In this document: positions 15,873 to 25,535 of the stretch, piece by piece | How positions within the stretch are numbered: the first letter of the stretch is position 1 | Layout: the number at the start of each line of letters is the position of its first letter | Assembly (NCBI RefSeq): GCF_024733555.1 | Contig: NZ_JANIOF010000004.1 | Location: 186,001 to 250,000 of the forward strand | DNA: 64,000 nt | DNA from: Paenibacillus sp. SC116 | GTDB lineage: Bacteria > Bacillota > Bacilli > Paenibacillales > Paenibacillaceae | Direction: 5' to 3' | The notes under the pieces: generated by a model | Seen by the model: only the letters and a program-made list of their open reading frames with translations | Database searches by the model: none | What the model was told of the DNA's origin: nothing | Position numbers and translations under genes: made by a program

Positions 15873-17963
15873 ATGGCGGATTCACTAGTTATTGTAGAAT
15901 CACCAACTAAGGCCAAATCCATTGGCAAGTACTTAGGTAGTAAATATATTGTTAAAGCATCGATGGGCCATGTGCGTGATCTGCCGAAGAGTCAGATTGG
16001 AGTAGAAGTAGATAACAACTTCAATCCTAAATATATTACGATCCGTGGCAAGGGTTCTATTCTTAAGGAATTAAGAGATGCACGGAAAAAAGTAAAAAAA
16101 GTTTATCTTGCGGCTGACCCGGATCGCGAAGGAGAAGCGATCGCATGGCATCTTGCTCATGTGTTGGAATTGGATGAAGCAGAGCCATGCCGAGTCGTCT
16201 TCAATGAGATAACGAAGCAAGCGGTGAAGGATGCGTTTAAGACACCGCGTCAAATTAATATGGATCTTGTGCATGCACAGCAAGCAAGACGTATCCTTGA
16301 CCGTTTGGTCGGCTACAAGATTAGTCCATTGCTTTGGAAAAAGGTGAAAAAGGGATTGTCCGCTGGACGTGTCCAGTCCGTAGCAGTCAAGCTCATTATG
16401 GACCGTGAGAATGAAATTAACATGTTTGTTCCAGAGGAATACTGGACCATCACAGCAATGCTGAAGAGTGACAAGTCTCCGATAGAAGCGAAGTTCCACA
16501 GTATGGACGGAGTGAAGAAGGAGCTAGGCTCTCAAGCTGATGTATCTGCTATTATGGATGCGATAGGGAAGAAGTCGTTTGAAGTGAAAGAAGTGAAGGA
16601 GAAAGAGCGTTTGCGTCATCCTTCGCCACCTTTCACAACAAGCTCGGTGCAGCAGGAAGCGGCCCGTAAATTGAATTTCCGTGCTGGTAAGACGATGTCT
16701 GTAGCACAGCAATTATATGAAGGGGTTGACTTAGGCAAAGAAGGTACCGTTGGTCTTATTACTTATATGCGTACAGATTCGACGCGTGTTTCTCCTGTTG
16801 CCCAAGAAGAAGCGAGTACTTACTTAATTGAGAAGTTCGGAGCAGATTACGTACCAGAAACACCACGTCAATATGTTAAGAAAGCTGCTAATGCACAGGA
16901 TGCGCATGAGGCAATTCGTCCTACTTCTGTACTTCGTGACCCTGAAACATTAAAGCCTTTCTTGTCTCGTGATCAACTTCGCTTGTATAAGCTCATTTGG
17001 GAGCGATTCGTAGCGAGCCAAATGACCTCTGCTGTTATGGATACAATGACAGTGGATTTACTGGCTGGAGGAGCTTTGTTCCGCGCAAATGGTTCCAAGG
17101 TACGTTTCCCTGGATTTATGAAGGTCTATGTAGAAGGAAACGATGACGGTACGGTAGAAACCGATAAATTGCTCCCGCCACTAACTGTGGGAGACAAATT
17201 GAAACAGGAAACCATCGAGCCCAAGCAGCACTTTACACAGCCGCCGCCGCGATATACAGAGGCACGTATGATTAAGACGCTTGAAGAGTTGGGTATAGGC
17301 AGACCTAGTACGTATTCGCCTACACTGGAGACGATCCAGAAACGCGGCTATGTTGCAATCGAGGAGAAAAAGTTTGTACCTACAGAACTTGGAGAGTTGG
17401 TCATTCAGCAAATGGAAGAGTTCTTCCCAGAAATTCTTGATGCAGAATTTACTGCACATATGGAAGAAGATCTCGATCAAGTAGAAGATGGCCAGCAGCA
17501 GTGGGATCAAGTACTTAGCAATTTCTATGAATCATTCGAGAAGCGACTGACAGTTGCCGAAGAAGAAATGAAAGAAATAGAAATTGAAGATGAAGTGTCC
17601 GATGAAATATGTGAAAAATGTGGTAGACATTTCGTGTATAAGATCGGAAGATTTGGCAAGTTTCTTGCTTGTTCAGGGTTCCCTGACTGCCGGAATGCGA
17701 AGCCGATCGTTAAAGATACTGGGGTAGCATGTCCAACTTGCAACGAAGGTAAGCTTGTGGAGCGTCGAAGCAAGAAAGGACGCGTATTCTACGGCTGTGA
17801 TCGTTATCCAGAATGTGATCATGTGATGTGGGATAAACCATCGTCGAAGCCTTGTCCAAGCTGTGGTAAGTTAATGGTTGAGAAGCGCTCCAAGCAAGGT
17901 ACGAAGCTGCAATGTACACAGTGTGACCATAATGAAGTATTACAAGAATCAGAAGAAGAATAG
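15873..17963 (+). CDS. topA: DNA topoisomerase I
   Basis: This type IA topoisomerase relaxes negative supercoils. The start is ATG 15873 with AGGAGG at 15859-15864, giving MADSLVIVESPTKAKSIGKY; an upstream in-frame start at 15846 would precede the ribosome binding site. The TOPRIM domain has the acidic DPDREGEAIAWHL. The active-site Tyr298 lies in GLITYMRTDSTR. From about residue 578 there are three C-terminal Cys4 zinc ribbons (CEKCGRHF, CPTCNEGK and CPSCGKLM are their first halves). The length of 696 residues is typical of Bacillales. Confidence 0.97.
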   Translation: MADSLVIVESPTKAKSIGKYLGSKYIVKASMGHVRDLPKSQIGVEVDNNFNPKYITIRGKGSILKELRDARKKVKKVYLAADPDREGEAIAWHLAHVLELDEAEPCRVVFNEITKQAVKDAFKTPRQINMDLVHAQQARRILDRLVGYKISPLLWKKVKKGLSAGRVQSVAVKLIMDRENEINMFVPEEYWTITAMLKSDKSPIEAKFHSMDGVKKELGSQADVSAIMDAIGKKSFEVKEVKEKERLRHPSPPFTTSSVQQEAARKLNFRAGKTMSVAQQLYEGVDLGKEGTVGLITYMRTDSTRVSPVAQEEASTYLIEKFGADYVPETPRQYVKKAANAQDAHEAIRPTSVLRDPETLKPFLSRDQLRLYKLIWERFVASQMTSAVMDTMTVDLLAGGALFRANGSKVRFPGFMKVYVEGNDDGTVETDKLLPPLTVGDKLKQETIEPKQHFTQPPPRYTEARMIKTLEELGIGRPSTYSPTLETIQKRGYVAIEEKKFVPTELGELVIQQMEEFFPEILDAEFTAHMEEDLDQVEDGQQQWDQVLSNFYESFEKRLTVAEEEMKEIEIEDEVSDEICEKCGRHFVYKIGRFGKFLACSGFPDCRNAKPIVKDTGVACPTCNEGKLVERRSKKGRVFYGCDRYPECDHVMWDKPSSKPCPSCGKLMVEKRSKQGTKLQCTQCDHNEVLQESEEE

Positions 17964-18014
17964 TTGAATCGTTACAGGTACAGTTTTGTAACAATGGAGA
18001 GGGGTACATCATAG

Positions 18015-19343
18015 ATGGATAAGCCGAGAGTAACCGTCATTGGTGCCGGCTTAGCGGGCAGTGAAGCGGCATGGCAAATAGCACAGCAGGGGGTTCCTGT
18101 TACCTTATACGAGATGAGACCGGTACGCAAAACACCAGCTCATCACACCGATCAATTTGCAGAGCTTGTATGCTCTAATAGTTTGCGGGCAAATGGCTTG
18201 ACGAATGCAGTAGGTGTTATTAAAGAAGAAATGCGCATGATGAATTCTCTAGTACTCAAAGCTGCTGACAAACATGCTGTTCCAGCTGGTGGAGCCTTAG
18301 CGGTAGACCGTGACGGCTTCTCCGGTGAAATTACAGAGACATTAAAAAATCACCCGCTAATTGAAGTTCGTAACGAAGAAATGGAATCTATTCCATTGGA
18401 TGGGATTACGGTAATTGCGACAGGTCCGTTGACATCTCCAGCTTTGTCACAGCAAATTAAAGATTTGATGGGCGAAGAATACTTCTATTTCTATGATGCA
18501 GCTGCGCCAATAATCGATAAAGACAGTATCGATATGGACAAAGTATATCTTGCATCTCGATATGATAAGGGCGAGGCAGCCTATTTGAACTGTCCGATGA
18601 CAGAAGAGGAATTCAATGCGTTCTATGAGGCGCTGATTACAGCTGAGAAGGCGGAGTTAAAAGAGTTCGAAAAGGAAATTTACTTCGAAGGCTGTATGCC
18701 GATTGAAGTTATGATGAAACGTGGGAAACAAACGGCTTTGTTTGGTCCTATGAAGCCAGTCGGGCTTCCTGATCCGAAGACTGGTAAAATTCCATTTGCA
18801 GTTATTCAACTTCGTCAAGATAATGCAGCAGGTACGTTGTACAATATGGTTGGTTTCCAAACTCATTTGAAGTGGGGAGAGCAGAAGCGTGTATTCCGTA
18901 TGATACCAGGCCTTGAGAACGCTGAAATTATACGCTATGGTGTTATGCATCGTAACACGTTCATTAATTCTCCAAAATTGTTGGAGCCGACTTATCAATT
19001 TAAGGGACGTCCGTCGCTGTTCTTTGCTGGACAGATGACAGGTGTTGAAGGTTATGTAGAGTCCGCAGCATCTGGTATGATTGCAGGCTTGAACGCTGCT
19101 AGATTTGCTCTAGGACAAGAGTGTGTGACACTACCGAAAGAATCTGCTTTAGGCAGTATGGCGCATTATATTACGACTGCAGATGCGAAGCACTTCCAGC
19201 CTATGAATGCGAACTTTGGTTTGTTCCCTGCACTCGAAACACGTATTCGCAATAAAAAAGACAAAAATGACGCGCTTGCACAACGAGCGTTGGAATCGAT
19301 TCGTATCTTTAAAGAAGAGCTTGAAACGATTCATTCTTCATAA
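18015..19343 (+). CDS. trmFO: Methylenetetrahydrofolate--tRNA-(uracil-5-)-methyltransferase TrmFO
   Basis: TrmFO makes m5U54 in the T loop of tRNA using methylene-THF and FADH2. The FAD-binding N-terminus [19 protein letters not shown] is followed by the GidA-family marks [18 protein letters not shown] and [19 protein letters not shown]. The C-terminus has [19 protein letters not shown]. At 442 residues it matches the family. A GAGAGGGG site precedes ATG 18015. In B. subtilis xerC (codV) follows, but here only about 70 bases separate it from hslV. Confidence 0.97.
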   Translation: MDKPRVTVIGAGLAGSEAAWQIAQQGVPVTLYEMRPVRKTPAHHTDQFAELVCSNSLRANGLTNAVGVIKEEMRMMNSLVLKAADKHAVPAGGALAVDRDGFSGEITETLKNHPLIEVRNEEMESIPLDGITVIATGPLTSPALSQQIKDLMGEEYFYFYDAAAPIIDKDSIDMDKVYLASRYDKGEAAYLNCPMTEEEFNAFYEALITAEKAELKEFEKEIYFEGCMPIEVMMKRGKQTALFGPMKPVGLPDPKTGKIPFAVIQLRQDNAAGTLYNMVGFQTHLKWGEQKRVFRMIPGLENAEIIRYGVMHRNTFINSPKLLEPTYQFKGRPSLFFAGQMTGVEGYVESAASGMIAGLNAARFALGQECVTLPKESALGSMAHYITTADAKHFQPMNANFGLFPALETRIRNKKDKNDALAQRALESIRIFKEELETIHSS

Positions 19344-19412
19344 CGTATATAGAAACAGCAGGATATCCTGCTGTTTCTTTTCGATATACCCACACGAAAG
19401 GTGGTTCATCCA

Positions 19413-19955
19413 ATGGAAATGCAGTTTCATGCGACAACAATATGTGCAGTGAGGCATAATGGGCAAGGCGCCATTGCAGGCGATGGACAGGTAACATTCG
19501 GCAATAGTATGGTCATGAAGCAGCATGCTCGCAAAGTGCGTAGACTATATCGAGGCCAAGTAGTGGCAGGTTTCGCAGGTTCAGTTGCGGATGCAATCAC
19601 TTTGTTCGAGAAGTTCGAAGGGAAGCTGGAAGAGCATCATGGTCACTTACAGCGTGCCGCTGTTGAACTTGCTAAGGATTGGCGACAAGATCGAGTGCTT
19701 CGCAAGCTGGAGGCGCTGATGATCGTTATGGATAAACAACATATGCTGCTTATTTCGGGCGGTGGAGAGATTATAGAGCCAGATGATGGGATTGTGGCGA
19801 TTGGCTCTGGGGGCAGCTTTGCCTTGTCAGCAGCTCGTGCATTGAAGCGACATGCTGTTGATATGACAGCGAAAGAAATGGCTGAAGCAGCTCTTCATAT
19901 TGCAAGTGAAATATGCGTATATACCAATGATAACCTTGTTGTAGAAGAATGCTAA
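19413..19955 (+). CDS. hslV: ATP-dependent protease peptidase subunit HslV (ClpQ)
   Basis: HslV forms the proteolytic double ring of HslVU (ClpYQ). The N-terminus [17 protein letters not shown] contains the TT pair that supplies the catalytic N-terminal Thr in most homologues; B. subtilis ClpQ uses a Ser before it, and the first residues are similar in length here. [17 protein letters not shown] and [16 protein letters not shown] are conserved. I chose ATG 19413 because GAAAGGTGG at 19396-19404 precedes it; the in-frame GTG at 19401 lies inside that site. It pairs with hslU, 27 bases downstream. Confidence 0.95.
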   Translation: MEMQFHATTICAVRHNGQGAIAGDGQVTFGNSMVMKQHARKVRRLYRGQVVAGFAGSVADAITLFEKFEGKLEEHHGHLQRAAVELAKDWRQDRVLRKLEALMIVMDKQHMLLISGGGEIIEPDDGIVAIGSGGSFALSAARALKRHAVDMTAKEMAEAALHIASEICVYTNDNLVVEEC

Positions 19956-19982
19956 AACAGTAGTTGCAGAAATGGAGGCTAA

Positions 19983-21383
19983 ATGATGAGTGAGCAGGCA
20001 TGGACACCAAGACAAATTGTGAACGAACTTGATAAATATATTGTTGGTCAAAAAAAAGCAAAGCGTTCCGTCGCTATTGCATTACGCAATCGTTATCGTA
20101 GAAGCTTGCTGGAAGAGAACCTTCAAGATGAAATCGTGCCAAAGAATATTTTGCTAATTGGACCTACTGGCGTTGGTAAGACAGAAATAGCACGCCGCTT
20201 AGCTAAGCTTGTGAAAGCTCCTTTTGTCAAAGTGGAAGCTACGAAGTTTACTGAGGTAGGTTATGTTGGACGCGATGTGGAGTCTATGGTTCGTGATCTA
20301 ATTGAAACGGCTATACGTATGGTCAAAAATGAACGTACAGAGAAGGTTAAAGAGAAAGCGGAAGAGCAGGCGAATGAGCGTTTAGTTGAAATTCTTGTTC
20401 CCTCTGCAGCTCAATCTTCTCAACAACGCAATCCGTTCGAGATGTTGTTTGGCCAAAATAATGGCTCAGCGAACAAGTCAGAGCCGGAAGTTGACCCGAC
20501 ATTGGATGAGAGACGTCGTAAAACACGCTTTGACTTGTTGTCAGGCAAATTGGAACAAGATGTTGTAGAAATTGATGTGGAAGAAGCAGCGCCTAACATG
20601 TTGGATATGTTCTCAGGCCCCGGACAGGAACAAATGGGCATGAACATGCAGGAGATGTTAGGGAGTTTACTGCCGAAGCGGACCAAAAAAAGGAAGTTAA
20701 TGATTAAAGAAGCCCGTAAAGTACTCACCCAAGAAGAAGCGGCTAAATTGATCGATATGGATGATGTAATCCAAGAATCGATTCATCGCGCGGAACAATC
20801 GGGAATTATTTTCATCGATGAAATTGACAAGATTGCATCTAGCAGTCGTGGAAACGGGCCAGATGTATCACGTGAAGGGGTTCAACGTGATATTTTACCA
20901 ATCGTGGAGGGTTCAACGATCATGACGAAATATGGTCCTGTAAAAACGGATTATGTTTTGTTTATGGCTGCAGGAGCATTTCATATTGCGAAGCCATCTG
21001 ACTTGATCCCTGAGTTGCAAGGTCGTTTTCCAATTCGTGTAGAGTTGACTAGCTTGTCTACAGACGATTTTGTATCTATTTTAACAGAGCCGAAAAATGC
21101 ACTTACAAAGCAGTATGTGGAACTACTGCGAACAGAGAAACTTGACCTTGAGTTTTCTGAAGAAGCGATTAGAGAAATAGCTAATATTGCCTATTCGGTC
21201 AATCAGAATATGGAGAATATCGGTGCTAGAAGATTGCATACAATTATGGAAAAATTACTGGAGGATTTATCCTTCGAAGCTCCAGAATTAAACTTAGGAC
21301 AATTTGTAATTACTCCAGAATATGTACGCGAAAAGCTTACGGATATTTCAAAAGATCGTGATTTAAGTCAATACATTCTTTAG
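19983..21383 (+). CDS. hslU: HslU (ClpY) AAA+ unfoldase subunit
   Basis: HslU unfolds substrates and feeds them to HslV. The sequence has [16 protein letters not shown], Walker [16 protein letters not shown], the pore motif [14 protein letters not shown], an inserted I domain with acidic and Met-rich stretches, Walker [12 protein letters not shown] and the C-terminal sensor-2 segment [17 protein letters not shown]. The conserved terminus LSQYIL inserts into HslV. The length is 466 residues. ATGs at 19983 and 19986 are both possible after GGAGG at 19974. A strong terminator follows, and no codY lies downstream. Confidence 0.97.
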   Translation: MMSEQAWTPRQIVNELDKYIVGQKKAKRSVAIALRNRYRRSLLEENLQDEIVPKNILLIGPTGVGKTEIARRLAKLVKAPFVKVEATKFTEVGYVGRDVESMVRDLIETAIRMVKNERTEKVKEKAEEQANERLVEILVPSAAQSSQQRNPFEMLFGQNNGSANKSEPEVDPTLDERRRKTRFDLLSGKLEQDVVEIDVEEAAPNMLDMFSGPGQEQMGMNMQEMLGSLLPKRTKKRKLMIKEARKVLTQEEAAKLIDMDDVIQESIHRAEQSGIIFIDEIDKIASSSRGNGPDVSREGVQRDILPIVEGSTIMTKYGPVKTDYVLFMAAGAFHIAKPSDLIPELQGRFPIRVELTSLSTDDFVSILTEPKNALTKQYVELLRTEKLDLEFSEEAIREIANIAYSVNQNMENIGARRLHTIMEKLLEDLSFEAPELNLGQFVITPEYVREKLTDISKDRDLSQYIL

Positions 21384-21428
21384 GAGTAAAAAACTGTATC
21401 TAAGTATTGATAATTTCCCAAAAATTGT

Positions 21429-21460
21429 CCTATCTTTCGTATGAAAGATAGGGCTTTTTT
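21429..21460 (+). terminator. Terminator after hslVU
   Basis: A 10-bp stem (21429-21438 with 21443-21452) has a GTAT loop and is followed by GCTTTTTTC. It isolates hslVU from the flagellar operon. Confidence 0.92.
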
Positions 21461-21483
21461 CATATTGTCATTTTCGACAAATT

Positions 21484-21526
21484 TTAAGATGATTAAGTTG
21501 TTTCGATATATGAACGAATGTAATAA
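21484..21526 (+). promoter_or_regulatory. Overlapping candidate sigma-A and sigma-D promoters of the fla/che operon
   Basis: A sigma-A-like promoter is TTGTTT (21498-21503), 17 bp, TAATAA (21521-21526). A sigma-D-like one is TTAA (21484-21487), 14 bp, TTCGATAT (21502-21509), with six of eight -10 matches. The two overlap. The leader to flgB is about 150 nt. Both are imperfect, but some promoter must lie between the hslU terminator and flgB. Confidence 0.4.
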
Positions 21527-21679
21527 TATGAAAAACATGCTCGAATGATGAAAGAAATTAAAATGTTACAGGTAACACTGTCTCATTTTTTTATTTTTTT
21601 GTCGAAACATTGCAGGATAATAGCAAGACATGTAGAACTACGATACAAAGGAAAATGTGTAGAATGCGAGGTTAAGTGC

Positions 21680-22084
21680 ATGAATTTAATGGGAGGTTCA
21701 CACGTTCAGCGCTTAGAAGGTGCTATACAGGCCTCAGTATTGAGACAAAACGTTATTGCGAACAACATTGCTAATGCTGACACCCCTCACTTTAAGCGCT
21801 CCGAGGTTCAATTTGAATCATTGCTACGTGACCAGCTCAGCAGCAACAAGCTTAGAGGAAGACGAACTCATGAGAAGCATATGTACATTGGTCCTAGATC
21901 CGGGGTACCTCAAGCATCACTCATCCAGGACAAGCAAAGCGTAATGGGGAACAACAAAAACAATGTGGACATGGAACATGAGATGACAGTACAGGCTGAG
22001 AATCAGCTTCGTTATTATACTTATGTCCAGCAGCTGAACCATCATATCAACATGATGAAGACAGCTATTGACGCAAGGAGGTAA
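21680..22084 (+). CDS. flgB: Flagellar basal-body rod protein FlgB
   Basis: FlgB is a proximal rod subunit. The rod-protein N-terminal motif VIANNIANADTPHFKR is clear, and the C-terminal helix ends YYTYVQQLNHHINMMKTAI. I start it at ATG 21680, eight bases after GAGG at 21668; an ORF extension upstream to 21545 encodes an unrelated basic stretch that covers the leader. The product of 134 residues is normal. It is the first gene of the long motility operon. Confidence 0.95.
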   Translation: MNLMGGSHVQRLEGAIQASVLRQNVIANNIANADTPHFKRSEVQFESLLRDQLSSNKLRGRRTHEKHMYIGPRSGVPQASLIQDKQSVMGNNKNNVDMEHEMTVQAENQLRYYTYVQQLNHHINMMKTAIDARR

Positions 22085-22090
22085 TAAATA

Positions 22091-22540
22091 ATGATAGGCA
22101 GTAGCTTTCAAATCAGTGCTTCAGGCCTGACTGCCCAACGATTGCGAATGGATGTTATTTCAGCTAACATTGCCAACGCTGAATCGACTCGTGCTCAATA
22201 TGTAAACGGGCAGTTCGTACCATACCGACGTAAAATGGTTGCAATGTCACCAACAGAACCGACTTTTCAACAATCATTGAACGCAGCTATGAATGGACAA
22301 TCTACTCCTCGTGGCGTAAAAGTCACTCAAATTAAAGCAGATGAAACTCCATTTAAGCGAGTCTATCAGCCAACACATCCTGATGCAGATGCACAAGGTT
22401 ACGTATCCTTGCCGAATGTTGATATTGCAAAAGAAATGGTAGATATGATCTCTGCTACACGCTCCTATGAGGCTAATGTCACGGCCCTGAATGCTTCCAA
22501 GTCAATGATAATGAAAGCACTAGAGATTGGTAGAGGCTAA
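22091..22540 (+). CDS. flgC: Flagellar basal-body rod protein FlgC
   Basis: FlgC is a proximal rod protein of 149 residues. The N-terminus SFQISASGLTAQRLRMDVISANIANAEST is the family pattern in pieces (rod motif DVISANIANAEST). The C-terminus YVSLPNVDIAKEMVDMISA with TRSYEANVTALNASKSMI is also typical. AAGGAGGT precedes the start and the gene begins six bases after flgB. Confidence 0.96.
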   Translation: MIGSSFQISASGLTAQRLRMDVISANIANAESTRAQYVNGQFVPYRRKMVAMSPTEPTFQQSLNAAMNGQSTPRGVKVTQIKADETPFKRVYQPTHPDADAQGYVSLPNVDIAKEMVDMISATRSYEANVTALNASKSMIMKALEIGRG

Positions 22541-22575
22541 TATGCAACAAGCTATAATTGACTAGGAGGTCCACC

Positions 22576-22881
22576 ATGATTCATAATTCGATTTCACCTG
22601 TGCAAACAGGCTCAATCTCAGGAATGAGCAATGTAATTAAACCGACATCTCCAGCTGAGATTACAGAATCCTTCAACTCATTCCTTACAGACGCAATTTC
22701 AAAATTAGAGCATCAAGAACAACAAGTACATAATGTAAATGACAAGTTCCTAATAGGTGAGGCCAGTGTTGATCAGGTTATGATTACCTCGGAACGTGCG
22801 CTTCTTAGCTTGCAATTAACAACTCAAGTTCGCAACAAGGTGATTGAAGCGTATCAAGAGATCATGCGCATTCAACTGTAA
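22576..22881 (+). CDS. fliE: Flagellar hook-basal body complex protein FliE
   Basis: FliE connects the MS ring to the rod. The C-terminal half carries the family pattern: VDQVMITSERALLSLQLTTQ followed by VRNKVIEAYQEIMRIQL. The start is ATG 22576 after AGGAGG at 22564; an upstream in-frame TTG at 22558 lies before the ribosome binding site. The product of 101 residues is normal. Confidence 0.95.
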   Translation: MIHNSISPVQTGSISGMSNVIKPTSPAEITESFNSFLTDAISKLEHQEQQVHNVNDKFLIGEASVDQVMITSERALLSLQLTTQVRNKVIEAYQEIMRIQL

Positions 22882-22921
22882 TGTCGTGATGTCTTACACA
22901 GTATTGGTGGGGTGACGAGGT

Positions 22922-24514
22922 GTGAATGAAAAAATTGGCCAGTATCGGGAGCGAGTTACCCAGTACTGGAATCAGTACAGTAAGAAGCAGAAGCTGCTTC
23001 TAGGATCAACATTTATCATTTTACTTTTAGCTATTGGAATCGTTACATATCAGTTATCCAAGACAGAATATTCACTAGCTTTTAAAGATTTGAATGCTAG
23101 TGACGCTGCAGGAATTATCGAGTATTTAAACACGAACAGCATCCCATATCAACTAAGTGCTGATGGAGCCTCTATCTCAGTTCCAGCGGCTATGGCAGCA
23201 AAAGCAAAGGTTGATGTTGGCGCACAAGGTATCGTACAGAATGGTTCTCTCGGTTTTGACTCCTTCGCTCCAGACGGAATGATGGGCGGGATGACCGATA
23301 ACGTGTTCGATGTTCGTTACAAAGACGCTCTTAATGGTGAAGTTGAGCGTTTGCTAGGACAAATGGAAGGCATCCAAAGTGCGCAAGTATTAATTAATTT
23401 GCCGCAAGAAACCGTATTTATGGAAGCAGAAAAGCCGCAAGCTTCTGCATCAATTGTTTTGCAATTCAAACCAGGCTATGTGCCAGATCAAAAAGTGATA
23501 GACGGATACTTCAATCTAGTAAGTACTGCTGTACCTAACTTAGAGATCGACAATATAAGCATGATGACAGGGAACAGCCCATTGCATGCATCAAGCTCGA
23601 GTAATGGTGTAAATGGTTCATTCCTTGGGACCGTTGATGATCAGTTGGCTGTACAACGTAGATATGAACGTGAACTAAGTGAAAAGGTTCGCATGTTCTT
23701 ATCCAGTTTCGTAGGTCCTGACAAAGTTAATGTTTTGATCTCTTCTAATTTAAACTTCGATATTCAGACCGAAGAGCACAATGAAGTTAAGCCCGTTGAC
23801 GAAGAGAACATGAAAGGTATCGAGATTAGCGTCGAAGAGCTGCAAGAATCATTTAATGGCAGCGGCGCTGGTGAAGGTGGAGTTGCAGGTGTTGGCGATG
23901 GTGAAGTTCCCAATTACCCAGGCGACACTAACAGCGGTCAAACGCAATCCGAAAAGTCACAGCGTACCGTAAACTATGAAGTAACGCGGATCAAGAAAGC
24001 GATACAATCTAGCCCATATGCTGTAACAGATTTAACCATTCATGCAGCTGTTGAATCACAACTTAGTGATGAACAACGACTAGCAATTGAAAAAGTTCTT
24101 AAGTCTATCGTTGCTGCGCAACTGCAGACAACAGCAGCAAAAAATAACATTACTATTACAGACGAGATGTTAGGCCCAAAAGTTTCTGTACTTACGCAAA
24201 ATGAGACTAATGTAGCGGTAACAACTGAGTCTGGAATCCCGACATGGGTATGGTATGGGGCTGGAGTCCTCTTATTATTGCTTGTTGGTGGCGGAATTGC
24301 ATTTGCTGTAATGCGCAAGCGAAAACGTCAAGAAGAGGAATATGAACTCGATGATGTGCAATTTATTCCGACAAATATCGAGCTTCCTTCGATCGATTTG
24401 GAACATGTTACAAGTGAGCACCAAGTGCGTAAGCAGTTGGAAGCTCTAGCAAAGAAAAAGCCAGAAGAGTTTGTGAACTTGCTACGAACTTGGCTACTAG
24501 ATGATTCGAGGTGA
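22922..24514 (+). CDS. fliF: Flagellar MS-ring protein FliF
   Basis: FliF forms the MS ring in the membrane. A first membrane segment lies at about residues 25-44, followed by the ring-building secretin-like domain (EYSLAFKDLNASDAAGIIEY). A long periplasmic part contains a Gly/Glu-rich loop (about 315-345). The second membrane segment is at about 441-465, and the C-terminal cytoplasmic tail, which binds FliG, ends LRTWLLDDSR. The GTG start at 22922 follows a G-rich site. The length of 530 residues is normal. Confidence 0.96.
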   Translation: MNEKIGQYRERVTQYWNQYSKKQKLLLGSTFIILLLAIGIVTYQLSKTEYSLAFKDLNASDAAGIIEYLNTNSIPYQLSADGASISVPAAMAAKAKVDVGAQGIVQNGSLGFDSFAPDGMMGGMTDNVFDVRYKDALNGEVERLLGQMEGIQSAQVLINLPQETVFMEAEKPQASASIVLQFKPGYVPDQKVIDGYFNLVSTAVPNLEIDNISMMTGNSPLHASSSSNGVNGSFLGTVDDQLAVQRRYERELSEKVRMFLSSFVGPDKVNVLISSNLNFDIQTEEHNEVKPVDEENMKGIEISVEELQESFNGSGAGEGGVAGVGDGEVPNYPGDTNSGQTQSEKSQRTVNYEVTRIKKAIQSSPYAVTDLTIHAAVESQLSDEQRLAIEKVLKSIVAAQLQTTAAKNNITITDEMLGPKVSVLTQNETNVAVTTESGIPTWVWYGAGVLLLLLVGGGIAFAVMRKRKRQEEEYELDDVQFIPTNIELPSIDLEHVTSEHQVRKQLEALAKKKPEEFVNLLRTWLLDDSR

Positions 24515-24521
24515 GCAGATA

Positions 24522-25535
24522 ATGGCTAGAGGTTCAGTTAGTTTGACAGGCAGACAAAAAGCAGCAATTCTGCTCATATCATTAGGGCCGGAAGTGTCAG
24601 CACAAATTTTTAAGCATTTACGCGATGAAGAGATTGAGCAATTGACATTAGAAATTGCGAATGTACGCAAAGTAGATACACCTGAGAAGGAGCAGGTTTT
24701 AAGTGAGTTTCATCAAATCTGCTTAGCTCAAGAGTACATTTCTCAAGGCGGTATTAATTATGCGAAAGAGATTTTGGAGAAAGCATTGGGCTCCTCTAAA
24801 GCTATCGATATTATTAATCGCTTGACAGCAACTTTGCAGGTGAGACCATTTGACTTCGCTCGGAAGGCAGATGCACTTCAAATTTTGAACTTTATTCAAA
24901 ATGAAAGTGCTCAAACGATTGCATTGGTATTGTCTTATTTGCAAACCGAGCAATCTTCTCAGATTCTGTCCTCGTTAGCTCCAGAGAAGCAGGCAGAAGT
25001 AGCACGTCGTATTGCCTTGATGGATAGCACTACACCTGAAGTAATCAGTCAGGTAGAGTCTGTGTTGGAACAGAAGTTGTCAGCGACCGTTACACAGGAT
25101 TACACAAGTGCAGGCGGCATCGAATCAATTGTAAACATCTTGAACGGTGTAGACCGTGGTACAGAACGTACCATCTTGGATTCGCTTGAAATTCAAGATC
25201 CTGAACTTGCCGAAGAAATTAAGAAGCGGATGTTTGTATTCGAAGATATCGTCAATATCGACAATCGTTCGATTCAACGTATTATCCGTGATCTCGATAA
25301 CAGTGATCTACAGCTTGCTCTTAAAGTGGCAAGCGAAGATGTGCGAAATGCTGTATTCCGCAACATGTCGAAGCGAATGGCGGATACATTCAGAGAAGAA
25401 ATGGAGTTTATGGGCCCAGTGCGACTGCGTGACGTTGAGGAAGCTCAGACTCGAATCGTGGCAATTATTCGCCGTCTAGAAGAGTCTGGGGAGATCATTA
25501 TCGCACGTGGCGGAGGAGACGATATCATTGTCTAA
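24522..25535 (+). CDS. fliG: Flagellar motor switch protein FliG
   Basis: FliG is the rotor protein that contacts the stator. The N-terminus LTGRQKAAILLISLGPEVS, the middle EKQAEVARRIALMDSTTPEV with an armadillo-like fold, and the C-terminal torque helix with FREEMEFMGPVRLRDVEEAQ are visible. The start at ATG 24522 lies seven bases after GAGGTGA. An upstream ATG at 24501 would overlap fliF. The length is 337 residues. Confidence 0.97.
   Translation: MARGSVSLTGRQKAAILLISLGPEVSAQIFKHLRDEEIEQLTLEIANVRKVDTPEKEQVLSEFHQICLAQEYISQGGINYAKEILEKALGSSKAIDIINRLTATLQVRPFDFARKADALQILNFIQNESAQTIALVLSYLQTEQSSQILSSLAPEKQAEVARRIALMDSTTPEVISQVESVLEQKLSATVTQDYTSAGGIESIVNILNGVDRGTERTILDSLEIQDPELAEEIKKRMFVFEDIVNIDNRSIQRIIRDLDNSDLQLALKVASEDVRNAVFRNMSKRMADTFREEMEFMGPVRLRDVEEAQTRIVAIIRRLEESGEIIIARGGGDDIIV

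Noticed and set aside
21545..21679. N-terminal extension of flgB to ATG 21545
   Set aside because: The extra 45 residues are basic and unlike any FlgB, no ribosome binding site precedes 21545, and GAGG at 21668 fits ATG 21680.
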